This document shows positions 4,440 to 7,178 of a stretch of DNA of 7,178 nt, one piece after another. Within the stretch, counting starts at the first letter, position 1. Every line of letters begins with the position of its first letter. The notes beneath the pieces were generated by a model, which saw nothing but the letters and a program-made list of their open reading frames with translations, had not been told where the DNA came from and made no database searches. The stretch spans positions 1 to 7,178 of the forward strand of contig JAQWAJ010000085.1 in the NCBI GenBank assembly GCA_028707745.1. Reading direction: 5' to 3'. Both the position numbers and the translations under genes were made by a program. This stretch comes from Bacteroidales bacterium. Lineage in GTDB: Bacteria > Bacteroidota > Bacteroidia > Bacteroidales > UBA12481.

Positions 4440-6674
4440 GTGTCAATAGATCCGAAACAACATCTGGATAAACGATTTGGAACTGCTCCTGTTTTCCTGA
4501 CAGCTATATCGACAATTCTCGGGGCCATTTTATTTCTGAGATTTGGTTACGCTGTAGGTACACTTGGATTTATTGGTGTAGTTCTGATCATTATTGTGGG
4601 CCACCTGGTAACCATCCCAACAGCTTTGGCTATCTCCGAGCTGGCAACCAATAAAAGGGTTGAAGGAGGAGGCGAATATTTCATCATCAGCCGCTCATTC
4701 GGATTAAATATTGGTGGAACAATCGGTATCGCTCTCTTTCTCAGTCAGGCTATTAGTGTAGCCTTTTATGTCATTGCATTTACAGAGGCATTTGAGTATC
4801 TCTTTAATTGGGCGGCAACAGACCTCGGTTGGATGCTACCCCGACAAGTAGTCAGTGTTCCGGTAATGGCGCTTTTATCATTAATGATATTGAAAAAAGG
4901 GGCCAATTTGGGCGTCAAAACATTATATGTTGTAGCTACAATCTTAGCAATAAGCCTGATTATGTTTTTTCTAGGTAAACCCACAGAAAACGCAATCCAG
5001 GATTTTTCCATAGGGAATCTACAGATCAGGAATACGAAAGACTTTTTTGTTGTATTCGCAATCATTTTCCCGGCCTTTACCGGAATGACTGCAGGTGTAG
5101 GCCTTTCCGGCGATTTAAAGAACCCGGCAAGGTCAATTCCAATAGGTACCATATCAGCAACCATCATTGGTATGGTTATATACTTTTTTGTGATTTGGAA
5201 ACTAGCTTCATCTGCTTCTCCTCAGGAAATGATTGACCATCAATTGATCATGGGAAAGATTGCACTGGGTGGCGCTTTCATCATTCCAATCGGGCTGGCT
5301 GCTTCAACCATTTCATCAGCGATTGGATCAATAATGGTTGCACCCCGGACACTTCAGGCTTTAGCTGGCGATCAAACATTGCCATCCAAAAAAGTCAATG
5401 ATTGGCTCTGTTCCGGGAGAGGAATCGATAATGAGCCCTATAATGCATCATTAGTCACTTGTGTTATAGCCCTGGTTTTTGTGGCCCTTGGGAATGTTAA
5501 CGCAGTGGCTCAGATTATATCCATGTTCTTTATGGTTACTTATGGATCCCTTTGCCTGATCTCATTTTTGAATCATTTTGGATCACCACCTTCCTACCGG
5601 CCCTCTTTCAAATCCAGATGGCTATTCTCTTTGGTCGGTTTTGTCGCTGCTGTTTATGTCATGTTCAAGATCAGTACTATTTTCGCCCTGCTGGCAATTC
5701 TCGTCATGTTTATTGTTTATTTGTACATTGACAATTACCATCGTGACAGACAGGGTGTGTCCAGTATTTTCATGAATGCTTTTTATCAATTGAACCGCAA
5801 CCTGCAGGTTTATCTTCAGCAAAGACACAAAAAAAACACCCAGCAGGAATGGAGACCAAGCGCCTTATGTATTTCGACAGATTCCTTTAAACGTGATGCT
5901 GCTTTCCAGACACTAAACTGGATCAGCTATAAGTATGGTTTCGGTACTTATATTCATAAGATTCCCGGGTATTTTTCAAATGAAACTAACGAAAAAGCCC
6001 ATCATTCTCTGGAACAGCTGAGAGAACGGTTTGATGCCGACTTGAATCATGTTTTTGTTGACACCCTGATTTCCCCTTCTTATACATCTGCGATCGCGCA
6101 ATCGATTCAGATACCCGGAATCTCAGGCATGGAAAACAACTTGGTGTTGTTGGAATTTGCAAAGTATGAACCTGATGGGCTTGACGACATCATCGACAAT
6201 TTCGGATTGATAGATGCGGGAGGTTTCGATATTGGAATTATTGCCAGTTCAACTCAATCTGTATATTTCAAAGGAGGAATACATATTTGGATCAGAAGTA
6301 CTGACTATGACAATGCCAACCTGATGATCTTACTAAGTTATATTATTCTGGCACACCCGGATTGGAAGAAATCGAATATCAAGATCTTCCAGGTATATAG
6401 AGAAGATCAATACGAATCTTTCCGGAAAACTCAGGAGCAGCTTTTACAAAGCGGGCGATTACCTATTACTGAACATAATATCCAATGGATCCTTGAAGAT
6501 TCAGGCGTTTCTTTCAGAAGTCTGGTTAATGAACACTCAAGAAATGCAGGCCTTACCATGATCGGTTTTCAGATCGAGCAAGTCAAACACGAGGGAGAGG
6601 ATGTTTTCAAAGGGTACGATGGAATCGGCCAGATTCTCTTTATCCATTCAAACAAAAACCTCGAGATCAATTAA
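4440..6674 (+). CDS. Bacterial SLC12-like cation-chloride cotransporter (APC superfamily)
   Basis: A 744-residue protein related to the eukaryotic Na-K-Cl, Na-Cl and K-Cl cotransporters. About 12 membrane helices lie in residues 15-430 and a cytosolic domain in about 440-744. Family segments are GGGEYFIISRSFG (76-88), FPAFTGMTAGVGLSGDLKNP (210-229, unwound TM6), TISSAIGSIMVAPRTLQALA (290-309, TM8) and DNEPYNA (330-336, ahead of TM9). By alignment from memory with human NKCC1, the K+-site Tyr, Pro and Thr are kept (Y110, P211, T214), as are the two TM8 serines of the Na+ site (S292, S293) and the TM10 chloride-site Tyr (Y368). The TM1 Asn-Ile-Trp is replaced by T25-I26-L27. The C-terminal domain keeps SLC12 landmarks: EWRPSALCIS (470-479), KGGIHIWIR (611-619) and an NLMILLSYIILAHPDWK stretch (627-643). 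The start is GTG; an in-frame stop lies at 4392-4394 and no ATG lies between. Transported ions are inferred, not shown. Confidence 0.9.
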   Translation: MSIDPKQHLDKRFGTAPVFLTAISTILGAILFLRFGYAVGTLGFIGVVLIIIVGHLVTIPTALAISELATNKRVEGGGEYFIISRSFGLNIGGTIGIALFLSQAISVAFYVIAFTEAFEYLFNWAATDLGWMLPRQVVSVPVMALLSLMILKKGANLGVKTLYVVATILAISLIMFFLGKPTENAIQDFSIGNLQIRNTKDFFVVFAIIFPAFTGMTAGVGLSGDLKNPARSIPIGTISATIIGMVIYFFVIWKLASSASPQEMIDHQLIMGKIALGGAFIIPIGLAASTISSAIGSIMVAPRTLQALAGDQTLPSKKVNDWLCSGRGIDNEPYNASLVTCVIALVFVALGNVNAVAQIISMFFMVTYGSLCLISFLNHFGSPPSYRPSFKSRWLFSLVGFVAAVYVMFKISTIFALLAILVMFIVYLYIDNYHRDRQGVSSIFMNAFYQLNRNLQVYLQQRHKKNTQQEWRPSALCISTDSFKRDAAFQTLNWISYKYGFGTYIHKIPGYFSNETNEKAHHSLEQLRERFDADLNHVFVDTLISPSYTSAIAQSIQIPGISGMENNLVLLEFAKYEPDGLDDIIDNFGLIDAGGFDIGIIASSTQSVYFKGGIHIWIRSTDYDNANLMILLSYIILAHPDWKKSNIKIFQVYREDQYESFRKTQEQLLQSGRLPITEHNIQWILEDSGVSFRSLVNEHSRNAGLTMIGFQIEQVKHEGEDVFKGYDGIGQILFIHSNKNLEIN

Positions 6675-6747
6675 TGAGCTTATTGGTTGTTTTGCCAGAG
6701 AAGATAAAACTGACGAATTAGCAACGGGTTATTATAATGGCTTTTAG

Positions 6748-6761
6748 CAAATTCGAATTTG
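6748..6761. promoter_or_regulatory. 14-bp perfect palindrome, candidate operator
   Basis: CAAATTCGAATTTG is an exact palindrome with no spacer. Its last four bases (6758-6761, TTTG) coincide with the candidate -33 element of the downstream gene. An AT-rich palindrome overlapping a promoter element is typical of a repressor site, but 14 bp can occur by chance in AT-rich intergenic DNA. Confidence 0.4.
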
Positions 6762-6789
6762 GTTATCCCTTTGGATTATTGTATCTTGG
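6758..6789 (+). promoter_or_regulatory. Candidate Bacteroidota promoter for the last gene
   Basis: TTTG (6758-6761) and TATCTTGG (6782-6789, one mismatch from TAnnTTTG) are separated by 20 bp, the normal spacing for the -33 and -7 elements of this phylum. Transcription would start near 6796, only about 13 nt ahead of the ATG at 6809. This argues for 6809, and against 6737, as the translation start of the gene behind it. Confidence 0.4.
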
Positions 6790-6808
6790 AAAATATCAAT
6801 TTCCGATT

Positions 6809-7178
6809 ATGACAGAAAACATTATCAATAAGCCAGTTACAGAACTGATACCTATTTTACGGGAAGCTGATCCTGCAATTTGGAAAATTTTATCAGAATC
6901 TGAGTCAACCGTGGCAGCAAGGAATGAGATTTTCAATTACCTGACTGATCTGGAACGGCATTATTTCAACACATACTCTGAACTGGACCTGAAATACAAG
7001 CATATCTGCGAAAAGAACAATGCAAAAGAGTGCATCCGGGTTCTAAAAAACATAATACGTACAGAGAATGAAAAACTCACAGGATTCTCGGCCCTGAAAA
7101 TTTTAAAGAAGGTTGCCCAAGGCAGCTTGGAGGACACCTCTGCTTTGAAGCCCGGATTTATCATGGAGGTCATCTTTT
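6809..7178 (+). CDS. Hypothetical protein, N-terminal part (3' end outside window)
   Basis: An open frame that runs off the right edge, with 123 complete codons from the ATG at 6809. An in-frame ATG at 6737 would add 24 residues (MAFSKFEFGYPFGLLYLGKY and so on). I prefer 6809 because the palindrome and candidate promoter lie inside that extension. The visible part is charged and mostly helical, without a signal peptide or membrane segment. It contains two cysteines (in KHICEKN and KECIRVL) and the segment IIRTENEKLTGFSALKILKK (82-101). I do not recognise the family with confidence. The TENEKLTGFSAL stretch faintly recalls N-terminal extensions of some KamA-type radical SAM proteins, but no radical SAM cluster motif is in view and that is recollection only. 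The gene lies 134 bp after the SLC12-like gene on the same strand and probably has its own promoter. Codon usage looks like that of its neighbours, and no frameshift is apparent. Confidence 0.7.
   Translation, partial: MTENIINKPVTELIPILREADPAIWKILSESESTVAARNEIFNYLTDLERHYFNTYSELDLKYKHICEKNNAKECIRVLKNIIRTENEKLTGFSALKILKKVAQGSLEDTSALKPGFIMEVIF

Noticed and set aside
4766..5167. Minus-strand open frame of 133 codons inside the SLC12-like gene
   Set aside because: It is antisense to the TM3-TM6 region with conserved ion-site residues; a shadow frame.
6961..7173. Minus-strand open frame of 70 codons at the right edge
   Set aside because: The plus strand has a longer uninterrupted frame through the same bases, with an upstream candidate promoter.

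Overview
The window looks like a piece of a Bacteroidota chromosome. The evidence is an RteC-family protein, a family essentially restricted to that phylum. A methyltransferase also closely resembles, from memory, Bacteroides proteins solved by structural genomics. Gene starts lack Shine-Dalgarno sequences, and several upstream regions hold matches to the Bacteroidota -7 element TAnnTTTG. I cannot name a genus. There are no rRNA or tRNA genes, CRISPR arrays, insertion sequences, integrase or conjugation genes in view.

Left part (1-2282), accessory in flavour. It starts inside the 3' part of a HipA-type kinase toxin gene (plus strand, ends 518). Two minus-strand genes converge on it: a class I SAM-dependent methyltransferase (569-1336) and an RteC-like protein (to about 2276). 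The RteC-like and methyltransferase genes are co-directional, 82 bp apart, and may be co-transcribed. A 9-bp perfect stem spans the RteC-like stop codon.

Divergent intergenic region (2277-2541). It separates the RteC-like gene from the plus-strand transport genes. It holds a candidate minus-strand promoter, a 29-bp nearly perfect palindrome, and a second small hairpin followed by a T-rich stretch. Together these would make a structured leader of about 150 nt on the RteC-like mRNA.

Right part (2542-6674), the most interesting section. A CLC chloride channel/transporter with a C-terminal CBS pair is followed 119 bp later, on the same strand, by a bacterial homologue of the eukaryotic SLC12 cation-chloride cotransporters (NKCC/NCC/KCC) with its cytosolic C-terminal domain. 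The CLC keeps the external gating glutamate but has valine at the internal proton-glutamate position, as in animal CLC channels. The SLC12-like protein keeps the two TM8 serines of the Na+ site and the Tyr/Pro/Thr of the K+ site. I infer that the pair forms a chloride/cation homeostasis or osmoregulation module combining secondary uptake with a chloride leak.

Right edge (6675-7178). After a short intergenic region with a 14-bp perfect palindrome and a candidate promoter, an unrecognised plus-strand coding region runs off the window. Its most likely start is 6809.
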